The notes below the pieces were generated by a model. It searched no databases. It saw only the letters and a program-made list of their open reading frames with translations, and was not told the DNA's origin. The position numbers and the translations under genes were made by a program. 64,000 nt of DNA from Ischnura elegans (taxonomy: Eukaryota; Arthropoda; Insecta; Odonata; Coenagrionidae): the NCBI RefSeq assembly GCF_921293095.1, contig NC_060254.1:5828001-5892000 (forward strand), given 5' to 3'. Within the stretch, counting starts at the first letter, position 1, and every line of letters begins with the position of its first letter. This document shows positions 44,281 to 56,530 of this stretch, in pieces.

Positions 44281-45463
44281 GTAAATCTTAAGGGCCAATT
44301 TCAGTTACCATCCGCATCCGAAATCATAAGACTGAATAGAGGCGAAAATTATAAAGCAAGTGGGAATATAAGAGATTGAGATCCATACTCGAGAACTTAT
44401 TCACATTGTAAGCAACAAAATTAATTTCAAAAATCAAAATCTGGAAATGATCCGGCCCTCAATTTTTAGGAGCCTTCCCTGTCTTTGCACGTCGCACTGC
44501 TTTCCGCATCCACTTAGAATGAAATTCAGGAATAAAGGAAACATCGCTATCCTTAAAAAATCCAATTTTCACCAACTTAACCACAGAAATCCCTAAAATG
44601 TGGTAAAACGTAGCGTAAATTCACTCGTAAACAACGTCGGTTCTAACGGCAGCCGGAACAACAAAACACTACTCGTGCCGACGACTGACGTCAGAGCAAA
44701 TGCCGTCTCTTGCGATCGGGCTTTCTTTCTCAGTGGCCATCCGAGAGAGAAAATAGGCCCAGGCTGGATACGAATCATGTACGAAGGGTATATAAGTATC
44801 CATGTATGAACTGTATACCAGTGTGTCATATGTTAAATCACGAGTTTTCAGGAAATCAGGGCGTATATGATACAATTTTATCGATGCGTATGAATTTGCT
44901 AGTCCCCTTGTATCATTTTAATATATTTCTTTCGTCATTAAAGGATATAAAGACACAAAACCTTTTCACTAACTTCCTATGCGCGATTTCTTGTATCTTG
45001 ATGGTGAACCCTCGTATACGTCAAATTCCTGAGCCGTCTGGATAACGCTTCGAATATTGATTTCACGCAGTTCTCCATTCATTTATTCTATCAGTTAAAT
45101 TTTTAAGCCTTGTATAAGTTATTTTACTGTTATACCGATCACATGTTGACGATATTTATATTTGTGACGCAGTACCGTCCGAATGCTTCGGCAGCCTCGG
45201 ATTCCATCAAAATTGATGATTTTTTCAACACGTGAGGTCGTGGGAATCACCATGGCGACCACATTTATAAACAGGGTCCTGCTGGCTTCACTTTTACAAT
45301 TCACAAACGGCCTCTTGGCTGATCAAGGCTCCACCATGCCAGCTAGAGTGTTTTGGGACTTTTTCCTTGCAATGTGAGGGTGGGAAAGTTGGCTCGTTGA
45401 TTTGAATGCCGTAATTGTTACTTGGTGCAGAAGGCATATTTAAATGGTTACTTGGTATTTATT
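44281..45463. other. Unassigned DNA
   Basis: No gene or element recognised. Overlapping short frames around 44600-45045 lie on both strands and have no domain similarity. Confidence 0.35.
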
Positions 45464-45471
45464 CAATCCAG

Positions 45472-45751
45472 CAGTGGTGTAACTATGGGGGGGGGGGGGG
45501 TGAGGGGGATAGGTCCCCCCCAAAGGCTCAGAGAAATAAAAATAATATTAAAAACTATTGTCTAGTTTTGGCATATAGTAAACTTTAACGTAACCTTTTA
45601 CTGAAACCCTAATTTTAAGTGTTAAAATTATGTAAAATGTATTTGCAGGCATGCCATTTTTCCAAAATTTTCCTAAAAGGGGGGTGGGGTGGTGGGTGGG
45701 AGGTCCTCCTTTCCCATCCCTCCCCAAAGCATATTCCTAGTTACTCCACTG
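45472..45751. mobile_element. hAT-type MITE with 8 bp target duplication
   Basis: The ends CAGTGGTGTAACTATG and CCTAGTTACTCCACTG are inverted repeats. CAATCCAG is duplicated exactly (45464-45471 and 45752-45759). A run of about 14 G lies just inside the left end. No coding content. Confidence 0.92.
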
Positions 45752-45832
45752 CAATCCAGCCAACACCTCCTTATTTCATTGCAGTTGATTATCTAAAATC
45801 GTAAACACAGCCTACGGATTGTCATTCCCTCT

Positions 45833-46094
45833 CGGTGGCGGATACAGATGGGGGGCGCAGGGGGCGCGCGCCCCCCCTTTGCGGGGCCACCCGTATTGCC
45901 AAACATAGCAGAACCATAATTTTAACTTTTTTATATCATAAGATGGCATTGTCTTGAATGTGTGTTAAATCACTTTAGTTAAAATTTCTGAAGCTCTGCA
46001 TGTGACTTGATTATTTTTTATTGCGATAAAAGTAAAGGTAACTCAAGATGTCTTTTGCGCCCCCCCCCTTGAATTTTCTCTGTATCCGCCACTG
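45833..46094. mobile_element. hAT-type MITE with 8 bp target duplication
   Basis: The ends CGGTGGCGGATACAGA and TCTGTATCCGCCACTG are inverted repeats. TTCCCTCT is duplicated exactly (45825-45832 and 46095-46102). GC-rich just inside the left end, AT-rich centre, no coding content. It lies only 81 bp from the previous hAT MITE. Confidence 0.92.
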
Positions 46095-46110
46095 TTCCCT
46101 CTCATTTGCA

Positions 46111-46172
46111 GGGCGATCGGCCCAATGGTTAGCCCATTATACTCTTATGCAAGATTGGTTCGAACCCCAAAG
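46111..46172 (+). other. tRNA-like sequence, possible pseudo-tRNA or SINE head
   Basis: CCCAATGGTTAG resembles an A box and GGTTCGAACCCC matches the B box/T-arm consensus at a tRNA-like distance. The anticodon arm is not a clean stem and the acceptor ends do not pair well, so it is unlikely to be a functional tRNA. Confidence 0.3.
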
Positions 46173-47528
46173 ATGAGTATTTTTTTCCTTCGCTTGTCAT
46201 GAATACTTCAATGGAGTTTTCCACTGTTATGTTTTTTAAAGTGTATTTGACTCTTTTTAAATACTCTTCACCTACGGCTGACCTAGAAACCATTAAAAAA
46301 ACAGACTTCGTTGAATCGTGGAGTTTTTATGGTCCAAAAGTGCGCAGGAAAAATAACTGTTACTTTACAGGTCGGCTGTGTTAGAAGAATAATTCAAATA
46401 AGTCAAATCCGCTCAAAAAATAAAACGGTTGAAAATTCATTTGAAATATTCATATGTGCACGAAATATTCAAGATGAAATATTTCCTTGATGGCAATCGG
46501 AAATAGGCTGATTTTACAATTTGAAATAGTGAATTGCAACGGAAAAAAGGGAGGAACTGGACGGAATGAGCACTAAATACGAACCAATTCGATTTAACGC
46601 CGAACAAAGAATGCTGCATTAGAATCGCGCTGTCAAATTCCCCAGCCTCCCTCCCCCCAATCCACTCGCAGGTGCAGTACGAAATATGCGACCAATGTAA
46701 CCGACTCATGCCCATTACACAAAACCATAGGATCTAGGATCTCTTTCTCTGACGAGCTCTTCCAGAAACTTCTATGGTTTCATCCCTCTCCACGGTAACC
46801 TTCCGGCGACTTCTAGCCGTAGTAAACAAATGAATGATTAATTATTTGTCGCTATCGAATGATGTCCATCGTCATTCATAGAGTGGTCCATCGATTTCGT
46901 CGTCGCCTGATTCCGAATGGCGATTGATTCGTTCATATCTTGGGAAAATTTAATCATCGCGGCGCGAGGCGGTGAAATCCTCACTTGACTCATCTCGGCG
47001 ATTAGTCGCGAATCGGCAGATGCCCCGCGAATCGAAATCTCGCCAACTGTCGATTATATCGCGACGAGTGACCGTTTATTGCTTCTCCCGTGCGTGGATT
47101 AAGAAGAGGATCTGTGAGTGTAGGCACCGATATGATTGACCAGAGGTGGGATCCGGCTATCTATTGACTCAGTTAGGCAAATGTTTATCGAACTCTGATG
47201 ATCAACGCCACCTCCGCATTTATATATATCAGCCGAGTGATATTATTCATTAATATCGATGACGGGCACGGAATCTGGTCGAATTAGAGAAGAGAATGGA
47301 TATATATTGATATGAGGGCTGGATTGACCTCTTCCAATAAAGACTATTCCTCCTCTATTTGCGCAGATAGCAAGTGCCAAGCGGCGATTCGATGCGTTGA
47401 GGCGGTGGTAGAGCCATCTATCGACAGAGATTGCACCTACACAATAGAAAGATCCACATATTCCATCCAAATCGTGCAGGCTCCCATGAAAAGTGCGGAG
47501 ATCCACGACATTTCTAAAAAATACAATA
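46173..47528. other. Unassigned DNA with a CTATCTATTGAC motif
   Basis: No gene recognised. CTATCTATTGAC at 47157-47168 repeats the first 12 bases of the tandem units at 25490. GCCATCTATCGACA at 47413 is a near match. The following sequence does not align with those units. Confidence 0.35.
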
Positions 47529-47901
47529 GGGTAGTTTCCTTCATCAAAGACAAGGAAAGGCATTGATTGCGATTCGTTACCCACCATCAGTGTATTCATA
47601 ATATACAAATTATTTGGTTTTAGAAAGACCGGTTTAGACGAATGGGAATGGTCAATTTTATCCTCATTTGAAAAAGGCCAGATTGGCGCCCATGCGATTC
47701 CACTCCACGTGACGTCACAGGGACGTAGATGCTATACGAGTAGACAGGAGTTTTACATCGTCTGAGATTACCAATGCATGCATGAGGCACAGAGCTCAGG
47801 GAAACATCTCTTAATAATCAATATATCTAAAAAAGTGAACTACGTACTCCAAGAGTAATAATCTTTCGATTTAGACAATAAAAAATAACAGGAAACCACC
47901 C
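47529..47901 (+). mobile_element. 660 bp MITE family, copy E (internally deleted)
   Basis: Ends GGGTAGTTTCCTTCA and AGGAAACCACC are flanked by TA. The CACGTGACGTCA site is at 47706-47717. About 290 bp of the right half are missing after CTTAATAATCA at 47820. Confidence 0.85.
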
Positions 47902-49186
47902 TATTATTGTAGACCAATGTGAAGGGTTACAAGCCGAAAGCTCTTAAATTTCCAGGTGACAGCCGTTTAAAAAAAACACCAAAATTGGCGATTAGGGGGA
48001 GAGAGGGAAAGCATTGAGGGTCAATAATTTGGAAAATGAGATTAGAATGTGGAAAAAATATTTATTTAGGAGTAATTATTCATTATTTTCACTAATTACT
48101 ACAACAAAAAGTTTTGAATCGAATGGGAAGCGAAACATAAGATTCAAAAGTGCTTAAAAATAAAAAAACTGTGTCAACTTTGACAATGTTTTTTCTTAGA
48201 CATAAAAGGCGTTTTTAAAACAAAAATGAGCTCGATAGGTAAGCAAATGATGCTTAATGACAATGCACTTTTGAATGCGTTCAGGACTTCTATTTTATTC
48301 AAATACCCATTGGGGAATTCCACTGAAAATATGGATTAATACGCGATAAAAAATCGCCTTCATTCTAAAAATTTCAGTGAAAGCAGTTATTCTCTAACCT
48401 GCGTATTATTCGTAAAATTACACTTTGACAATTGTAAACTTATTAATCTTGCGCTCCAAACGACCCATCGCCATGTTGGCTGAGCGTTTCGTCAGAGTCC
48501 AGTAAACAATACGTTTACGTGGTGCCAGTAGACTATTTTCCCAGTTTTAGAAAAAACCATGAGTCTCTTCGTACAATTTATTTTTTTTCATAGCGTTATA
48601 TGTTAATTTTATCATCAGTCATGTTAAATATTTATCCTGAATAATTGACAGGCTAAAAGAATGCATGCAAACTGGGAAATGTAGCACAGTCTTGACAAAT
48701 AGCTCTCATTATTTTTTCATCCTCTGTATCTACTTTCGATTTTCACATCTGGTGTCACCTTAGCCCCAGCAGTGCAAACGCTCAAATTTATGTCAGTTGA
48801 CCCTATCCAACTGTTGAATCACCGTATGTCTCTCTCCCAGACCCTAGGAATGCTAAGTACCTAAATCGGCGTCAAATATGATACATTGTATTTCTCCTAA
48901 ACGTTAACTTCGCATATTCCAATATTGCACCAAGTACACATTAACAGCAATGAGTAAATGGCAGTAGTTAAATGAGATACAAACCAAGCTTTAGATGACA
49001 AGCGAACGAGATTTTTGATTTAATTAATGTTACATTTCAATTTCACGGCTTCTCAACTCCGCAACAGAAATCTTCATAACTGGAGAAGAAATAAGCAACC
49101 ATGCATAATAGGGCGGATCGCAAAAATCGATTTTTTTTCAAATCCATCTGGCCCAATGAAAAAAAGTTGTGGGACCGATCAAAAAT
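47902..49186. other. AT-rich DNA without recognisable content
   Basis: No reading frame with domain similarity, RNA gene or element boundary is visible. Confidence 0.4.
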
Positions 49187-49806
49187 AAGGCCTGAAAAAT
49201 TTGAGACCTCTAGGTGAACCCCTGACCCTCGCTCAAATGCAATTTAGGGGGGGGAGGGTCAAAATTCGAAAAATATAATATTTTATGGCCATTCCCTATA
49301 GATTTTGCCGAGTTACGGCCCTTATAGAGCAAATTTTTGTGCATTTTGACGTATCTGCCACCGTTTAGCCACAAAATGCCTAATTTGAGTCCGCGCCCGC
49401 GAAGAAAATATTCCAACGCCCACGCAGCGTCGCGGATACAAGAGCAGCAAGCCGATCCCGTCCCCTCCCCGCTCGCTTTTCCCCCTCCCACGCCTCGAAT
49501 ACAGCAAAATTCATCCCGCATGTGCTGCTAGGAGGGCGTTTATCTTTGATAATATAAATCGGAAGATGGTAGAAGGTAAAAAAGGATGCGTTGTAAGACG
49601 ACTTGTCCCCTATTTGGCGCCTCGCCGGCGTTAAACAAATCGATATTACGAACTTTTAGAGGAGAGATTAAATCTTTTTATAACCGAGAACGCAGGAAAT
49701 GAGCCTACGGTCTATGAAGAGGCCTCTCGATTGGCTATGAAGGTGTGGGAACTTAGGATATGCACTTCTATTCCGGTATTGTCCGATAGCTGTGACTAAA
49801 TGGATT
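49187..49806 (+). repeat. Left arm of the long inverted repeat
   Basis: Highly similar to the inverse of 51438-52049 over its first ~560 bp. The innermost ~60 bp are diverged. Confidence 0.85.
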
Positions 49807-51437
49807 TTGGGTGAAGGCCGCTCGCGTCCCCTCCCCGCTCGCCTCTCCCACGACCAAAATGCACCAAAATTCACACCAAGTGCGTCTTTCTTCGTTAGTC
49901 TTACTAATATTTGATGTTTCAGCATCTTTCGGTGAGGAAAATCACGAAAGAATTACCTAATTATCTGCTTTCCAGTCTGTATTTCTTATGTCAGTGTCAT
50001 TCATCGTCTTTCGCTGCTGTCAACAAAGTTTTGGTAAATTCTTTCGCGAATCTCCCGTCCGCATGTATAATAAAAGGAATAATTGAATTCAAATTTGAAC
50101 GTTCATAAATAGATTTTTAATTTCCACAGCGCTAAGCTCAGATATATCCGTAGGAACCGGAGTCGCTCTCCAATATATCATCAGCGGGTAGTCCTTTACG
50201 TCGATATTAATATCCAGCAATTAAAAAAATCTCGGATTGGTCGCCAAACGCATCCTTGCAGCAACGCAAATTGGGTCCCTAGATTATCCTCCCAATGTTC
50301 ATGTCGCAAATCCAAGTCAACATAGTGCAATTAGCAAATAGACCACTGTAAGGGATGAAATACGATTTGATGCTTTCCCGGCGAATGATGTGGGTAAAAT
50401 CTTTTCAGGGTTTAACAAAATTTATCCCTTAGGATGAGCCCCGAGTCGGAGCTTTAAATGTTGGCCATTATGGAAAAATTAACCCGGTGGGAATCCCGAG
50501 AAGAGTTTACTGCAAGGGATGTTGGAATTATGCTTATAGCAAAGGGATGATGCCTCCTTTTTGGGCAGTATTCGCTTGGTACCATCATAATCAAATCCTT
50601 TTTAATTTTGTGTATCTACTTTTCACTCGGAAAGGAATCGATAATCGCAGATTTTATAACTTTTGCTAATCCTCCGACGGGGGAGGCAAACCTCCAAAAG
50701 TGGGACCCTGTTTCTGCAACTAACACCACACATTCCCCTCTAAATTTGTATTGATAAGTCCTCTTGCCTTTTTTCATCAGACTTTCATCGTCTTTCATAT
50801 CAATAAAATGCAGCCCTTTGATGACACCTCTCTTTTCTTATTCACAGTAATTAGCATCTTTTTCTGTCTACGTAATAGATTCTGGTACACTAGCTTTGAT
50901 GTATCTTACGAAGTTATGACTTTTGCATCAGCTAAAGTTGCGGGAACGATCATTGCTGTTGATTGGTTCTTGCATATACCTCTATCACAGTTGGCAGACG
51001 CATTTTCCCCGAAGAAGTTCCAATTTGAGTTTATAGTCCTTAATGTTTATTTCATGAGGAAAGTAGAGATACAAATCGGCTAATTTCTCGTGTTTAATTT
51101 TATTCGGATGAATTGATGAAGAAAATTTTTGATACTATTTTCCCGTGCAAGAATTGACGATGTTGACTCATCGCTCTCCGATGATTCCCTTTTTTTCCTC
51201 AGTTATCGAGTTTCTTTAGGATTCAATCCAGCAGCCATCATCTTTCTTTTCGTCATCTTGTCTCTCAAAATACTTCTTCATTGGGGGAAGCTTATACTCC
51301 TCCATGCACTTACACGCAAAAATATCGAATAATTTAAATTGTTCCTTTAAAATTGTTTGAGTTTTACACTTCAATAAAACCCTACTTTTGGCCTATTCTA
51401 ATTTTCCGTAAGTTATAGTACTTCCTGTGGTACCGCT

Positions 51438-52049
51438 AAATCCATTTAGTCACATTCATAATGGATGAGAAGCGCGTCAACATAGTTGACACACCTTTAT
51501 AGCCACTCGAGTGGCCTCTTCATAGACCGTAGGCTCATTTCCTGCGTTCTCGGTTATAAAAAGATTTAATCTCTCCTCTAAAAGTTCGTAATATCGATTT
51601 GTTTAACGCCGGCGAGGCGCCAAATAAGGGACAAGTCGTCTCACAACGCATCCTTTTTTACCTTCTACCATCTTCCGATTTATATTATCAAAGATAAACG
51701 CCCTCCTAGCAGCACATGCGGGATGAATTTTGCTGTATTCGAGGCGTGGGAGGGGGAAAAGCGAGCGGGGAGGGGACGGGATCGGCTTGCTGCTCTTGTA
51801 TCCGCGACGCTGCGTGGGCGTTGGAATATTTTCTTCGCGGGCGCGGACTCAAATTAGGCATTTTGTGGCTAAACGGTGGCAGTTACGTCAAAATGCACAA
51901 AAATTTGCTTAAGAAGGGCAGTAACTCGGCAAAATCTATAGGGAATGACTATAAAATATTATATATTTCGAATTTTGACCCTCCCCCCCTAAATTACATT
52001 TGAGCGAGGGTCAGGGGTTCACCTAGAGGTCTCAAAATTTTCAGGCCTT
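51438..52049 (-). repeat. Right arm of the long inverted repeat
   Basis: Inverse of 49187-49806. Small substitutions (such as GGCAGTTACG for GGCAGATACG) show the arms have aged since insertion. Confidence 0.85.
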
Positions 52050-52245
52050 TTTGTTATGACGTCTTATTTTGCATACGTTAATAACTCTAACTTACTTATG
52101 TAGATATGTGAAAAAAACCTTTTTAATGTTATGAGAGCACCCCGTTCGACTTTGAAGCATAATTTTTTTGTATAAACGAAAGAAGCAACGTCTCAAATAA
52201 TCGGCCTTAAAATTTATCGAAATCTGCTCAAAATTACAAAGAGCA

Positions 52246-52542
52246 TTTGGTTTTAGAAATCCCAGTTTAAACGAATGTTAATGGTCAATTTTAACCTCAT
52301 TTGAAAAAGGCCAGATTGGCGCCCATGCGATGCCACTCCACGTGACGTCGCAGGGACCTAGATGCTTTCCTTACGAGTACATAGGAGATTTACATCGTCT
52401 AAGATTACTGATGTATGCATGAGGCACAGAGCTCAGGGATACATCTCTTAATAATAACCTATTCAAACTGCAGAAGGTCGGAAAGTATCCTTCATTTGAA
52501 AAGGTTTTAATGATCCTTATTTAAGCCAAGCGCTACCTGCTA
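52246..52542 (+). mobile_element. 660 bp MITE family, copy F, left part (5' truncated)
   Basis: Similarity begins inside the family at TTTGGTTTTAGAAAT and lacks the GGGTAG end. The CRE-like site at 52339-52350 has a mutated last base (CACGTGACGTCG). The copy is cut at GCTACCTGCTA by the insertion 52543-55097 and resumes at 55098. Confidence 0.8.
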
Positions 52543-55097
52543 TAGAGCGTTCCACATTTAGTTGACAGTATGGGATCTTATGGAGAATCGTTTCCCATGT
52601 TAATCTCCATAAGGCCAGGAGCGCGGTGTTGTCAATAACAGCACGAAAATTAATGTTGCGCTACACACTGATTAAAAATTGCATTCCTATGTAGGAAGAG
52701 ATGCTGCATTCATTAGTGCCAACAGTTTTTCGATAAAAATTATAGCAAAAGCTATAAAAAATATTTCCTTAAATTTCCGTCAGAAACGCGAATTATTTTA
52801 CTCAATCTTCTTCTCGCAATTGCTGCCTGACCACTGTCTGTATTGAGTTGAATCTTCTGCACATAATTTTTCGTACTATTTTCTCTTTGATGGTCTTCAC
52901 CAATTTTACAATGATTGAGTTAAAATGTTGTTATGCCGACGTAACACCCTTTAGGACAAGAAAATTTTGATTTTTGCAAGGTACAAAGTAGTCGCTTACT
53001 AACTTACGTTTCTTACGTCATAGGTCCCTATATGCTGCGTATCAAATGTAAAGAAAATTACAAAGTTATTTTTGGTGAAAATTTCATTAACTTACATCAA
53101 ATCTGAAGCGAGTTACAAGGTTTTGATCTTGAGAAAAAATATTACGGCGCCGCTGGGCCGGGCTTCTCGCTTTTTCTTGCGGGGAAAATTCTCGGGCGGA
53201 AAAGGAGTTTTTTGTCAATGCATACTATGAAATGTATTTATCTATTCGTTTCATATCCTAAACAGAGAATACTCATACGTCGTTACAGCAGTGTTTTTAT
53301 CTGAATACATTGATACACGAAAGTAGGCAAGCGGCTTGGAAATAAGACGCTTTCGCCTTGGGTGTTTCGGTCCCACCGCAGAAACCAAAAAGAGAATATC
53401 TCATAATCTGTGCAAAACACTACCCCATCCAGAGCACGCCTTTTACAAAAGGGGGCTTGGGTTTTTTTCTGAGTTCCTTTCATAGGGTACCATAAAACCT
53501 GCCCCAGAATCGTCCCTAGCCGAAGGGGCCGTGGGAAGAATTTACGAAGGTGTTCAGGTTGTCATTGCATTTTTTTGGAGTGAACAAGTGTTGTGTGGTC
53601 TGCTGAATTTGAAAATTGTGAAGTGTGTTTTACACTTATCTCTGCTGTAACACGCCCAATCAATATGTCCGATACAAAGAAGAGGAGAAAAGGTGAGAAG
53701 CTCATAAGCCACGAAAGACAGTTGGTGCTCAAAGTCTTCTCGTACTTCAGGAAATCTCTCAGCATTAGTGAGGCCTGCCGAGAAGCTTCGAAGGCTACCG
53801 GGTGCTCGGAGTCCGCTGTTTAAAGAGTGAGAAAGGAAAGCTCCAGTGGTCCATTGGTAACTCCTTCAAAAACTAAAGAAATAAGACAGCCTTACAAAAA
53901 TTCGAGAGCAGTGATTTTCGACGATTTTGTGAGATCGGGAACTAGAAGGAAGGTACATGAATCCTTCGTGAAAAATATTCCTCCGACTTTAAAATCCATC
54001 TTAAACTCGGTAAATATGGATAGTATTCGCCCAGATTACAAAAGGACAACACTATATCGTCTTCTTTTGGACATAGGCTTCGTGTAGGCAGGGGGAAAGG
54101 AATCATCCTTATCGAAAGGGATGATATTATTCCTTGGAGGCACAATTAATTATTTAAGGCAGCTAAAAAAATATCGTCGCGAACACAGGACGAGTGTATT
54201 CACAGGCGAAAGTTGGATCGATGTTGGACAAATAGTGAACATTAGTTTGCGAAATAAACAATTAGAAAATCCGCGTCAAGCTTTCCTTGCTGGACTAAAT
54301 ACTGGGCTTGGCCCCCACTTCCCGAGGAGGACGATTTGCAATTATACACGCAGGAACGGAAAATGGGTTCATAAAAGGAGCATCGCATGCGTTTCTGTAC
54401 ATAAAGAACTCAATGGATGAGCATGAAGAAAAGTGGGTGGCGAGTGTTACGAGAGATGGTTTGAGCACTCACTTCTTGCAAACTTACCCGAAGGATCAAT
54501 TATAGTGGTAGATCATGCCTCTTGTTACTCGAGAAATTGGAATCCTAGCTCAATACACGGTGGAGGAAAGAAAACATTAAGGAAAGTAGCTTTGAAGATG
54601 TCAGCTTGAAAAGAGATCTTTAATTTACAATAAACCAAATACGGGAAAATTTGGAAAAATTAAAGATTGATGATGCCTTATACAACATCGCCTTTCATGT
54701 AATACTAGCCAGAGCCAAAAAATATTGCATAATATGGAAGGAACAGAAAATTTGTCTCATTCAGGAATGGTGATAATTTTTATTATCCTTCAATTTATTG
54801 TTATTTTTTACATTACAGAATTTTCATTATTCAGCTTGTGCATTGAATAAGTGCATACAAAAAATAACAAAAGACTTTTCCTTTTATATTGCATCAAAGT
54901 TATTGTAATTTACGCTAAAAGATTCCTTAATATACGCCGTCTTTCGTGCGATCCCTAACTCCTTTTTGAACTATACCATTTTGGCGCCAATTTATGTGTG
55001 GTTGCATACGCTGTTAGGATGCCTGCCGGCGGAGCGGAAGCTTGGCAACACTGTTATCCATAAGGCCCGTACTGTCAACTAAATGTGGAACGCTCTA
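52543..55097 (+). mobile_element. Tc1/IS630-like transposon inserted in MITE copy F
   Basis: ~28 bp inverted repeats begin TAGAGCGTTCCACATTTAGT. TA is duplicated at 52541-52542 and 55098-55099. Removing the element restores CTGCTAGCAGGG, the uninterrupted sequence seen in MITE copies B and D. The interior carries a broken DDE_3-type transposase. Confidence 0.88.
53665..54600 (+). pseudogene. Tc1/IS630-like transposase, inactivated
   Basis: Starting MSDTKKRRKGEKLISHERQL, a helix-turn-helix region (FSYFRKSLSISEACREASK) is interrupted by TAA at 53822. Further pieces are FDDFVRSGTRRKVHESFVKN, IRPDYKRTTLYRLLLDIGFV (then TAG), an IDVGQ segment, GRFAIIHAGTENGFIKGASH, and IIVVDHASCYSRNWN. The order matches DDE_3 enzymes, in which the last segment carries the second catalytic Asp. 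The first catalytic block reads TGESW where DETW is usual, so its Asp seems lost. At least two stops and two frameshifts make it non-functional. Confidence 0.75.
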
Positions 55098-55376
55098 TAG
55101 CAGGGTATTCTACGTTACCACCAAGCTCGGCAGCAAGCAGCCTGCATCGCAGTGACGTTCATAGCCTCGCACCCAGGTGGCCTCAAACAGCAAAAGCCAG
55201 ACGTCACACGGGCTTTTCCCAGCATTCATACTTAGACGTGTTTTCGCGCGCTTGAAATTTTTCACTTTTCATTGAATCGCGGAAAACAGATATTGTCAGT
55301 TAAAAATATAAAAGCGTGAAATACTTATTCTAGGAGTAATAATCTTTCGATTTAAGCAATAATATAATAGGAAACA
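55098..55376 (+). mobile_element. 660 bp MITE family, copy F, right part
   Basis: Continues copy F from GCAGGGTATTCTACG to the right end, where AGGAAACAGCTTCATT replaces the usual AGGAAACCACCCTATT, so this terminus is mutated. Confidence 0.75.
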
Positions 55377-55920
55377 GCTTCATTATTGCTAATAGATGCA
55401 GTCGTTTCAACCTATACTAGGAAGTCTTCTTAACTTCTGAATTCGCGACGCTTTGCTTGAAGTTAAGCCGATAAATCCGCCAGGGCCGCGTGACTCGTGG
55501 CAAAGTTCTACCTACGCTATCGCATCGCGGATATAATCGATGAATCGATCGATTCCCCCTCCGATGTTCGACTGTCTAGCTCGTCACGCGCTCCATCTAC
55601 AAGATCAACAATGCATTGGCGAGGGGAGATAGATTCCATTATCTTTAGGTATCCCATAGTCCCCATCGGCTGTCAATATACATCATTTGTTGGCTTAGCG
55701 GTCCACTCTTTCCCTTTCGATTAATTATCTCGCCTTACGATCGTCAATTAACTTGGACGCTTTATCGTCTTTGGTTGACCCTTCATACACACACCTTCCT
55801 TCATTCCAACGCGGATTCATTATCTATCAATTTCCCGACCTTGTTCCGTCATACGCCTTCACCTCAAGATAAAAGCAGTTCTCACAAACTCAACCAGGTG
55901 GATCAGTCCAACTATGTGGA
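55377..55920. other. Unassigned DNA
   Basis: No gene recognised. The frame at 55497-55724 is Ser/Arg-rich and without domain similarity. Confidence 0.35.
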
Positions 55921-56294
55921 CAGCACCACGGCCGTCTTTAAACAGGCCGGAGTGACCGAATTGGCAACGTCGCGCGCCCGTCATCTAGGAGGCCTGCGGG
56001 ACTGCTCTCACCTGCGACCAAGTCTATTGTTTCGGCGTAGAATATCGGCAAAAGAAATCGCTTTGAGGCAAGGAAATCCACTAAAAAAACTGCTGTTTTA
56101 CTTACCACGGGATAATCGTGCATCCATTGCTGATTATGAAGCAGGAGCAGACAGGAATGATACAAATTAGTTATGTATAAAACAGATGATTTTATTGAAA
56201 TATATAGTCACCGAATTGAAAGCTGTCACATAATTGTAGAGTATTTTCTCTTATTGGAAGTGTGTCTAGCGACATCCAATCTGTTATTCCTCAC

Positions 56295-56530
56295 TTAAGT
56301 ATAATTATTTAGAAATACATTTGTCAGAGATTTAATAAATCTTGCAAAAAAATAACTGTTCGGTACATTGCACTGAAAACAGCTGTCTTCATAAATTCCT
56401 CTTAAATTATCGTCAAGGATGATAATTTTAAGAAATGTAGCCTCATACTTGGGTTCTTCTAGAGTCATCATAATGGCCAATGCATGAAGACCAACGCTTA
56501 TTACAGACATACAAGGAGAAATAAGTCCGT
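56295..56530 (-). pseudogene. Transposase C-terminus of the outer element (distal piece)
   Basis: On the minus strand the frame reads MSVISVGLHALAIMMTLEEP and ends FFARFIKSLTNVFLNNYT at a stop. It continues the frame at 58922-59125 across the inserted MITE. Confidence 0.4.

Larger units (their letters stand above)
49187..52049. mobile_element. Element with ~615 bp terminal inverted repeats
   Basis: The arms 49187-49806 and 51438-52049 are inverted copies starting AAGGCCTGAAAAATTTT and diverging after TGTGACTAAATGGATTT. The mirrored frames at 49210-49521 (minus) and 51716-52003 (plus) are the same repeat read twice, not genes. The 1.63 kb between the arms holds only short unrecognised frames, so it looks like a non-autonomous foldback-type element. 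No clear target duplication was found. Confidence 0.8.

Noticed and set aside
46111-46172. tRNA gene
   Set aside because: B-box-like GGTTCGAACCCC is present, but the anticodon and acceptor stems do not form properly, so a working tRNA is unlikely.
49210-52003. Two identical-looking 95-103 codon frames at 49210-49521 (minus) and 51716-52003 (plus)
   Set aside because: They are the same segment of a long inverted repeat read twice, not a duplicated gene.
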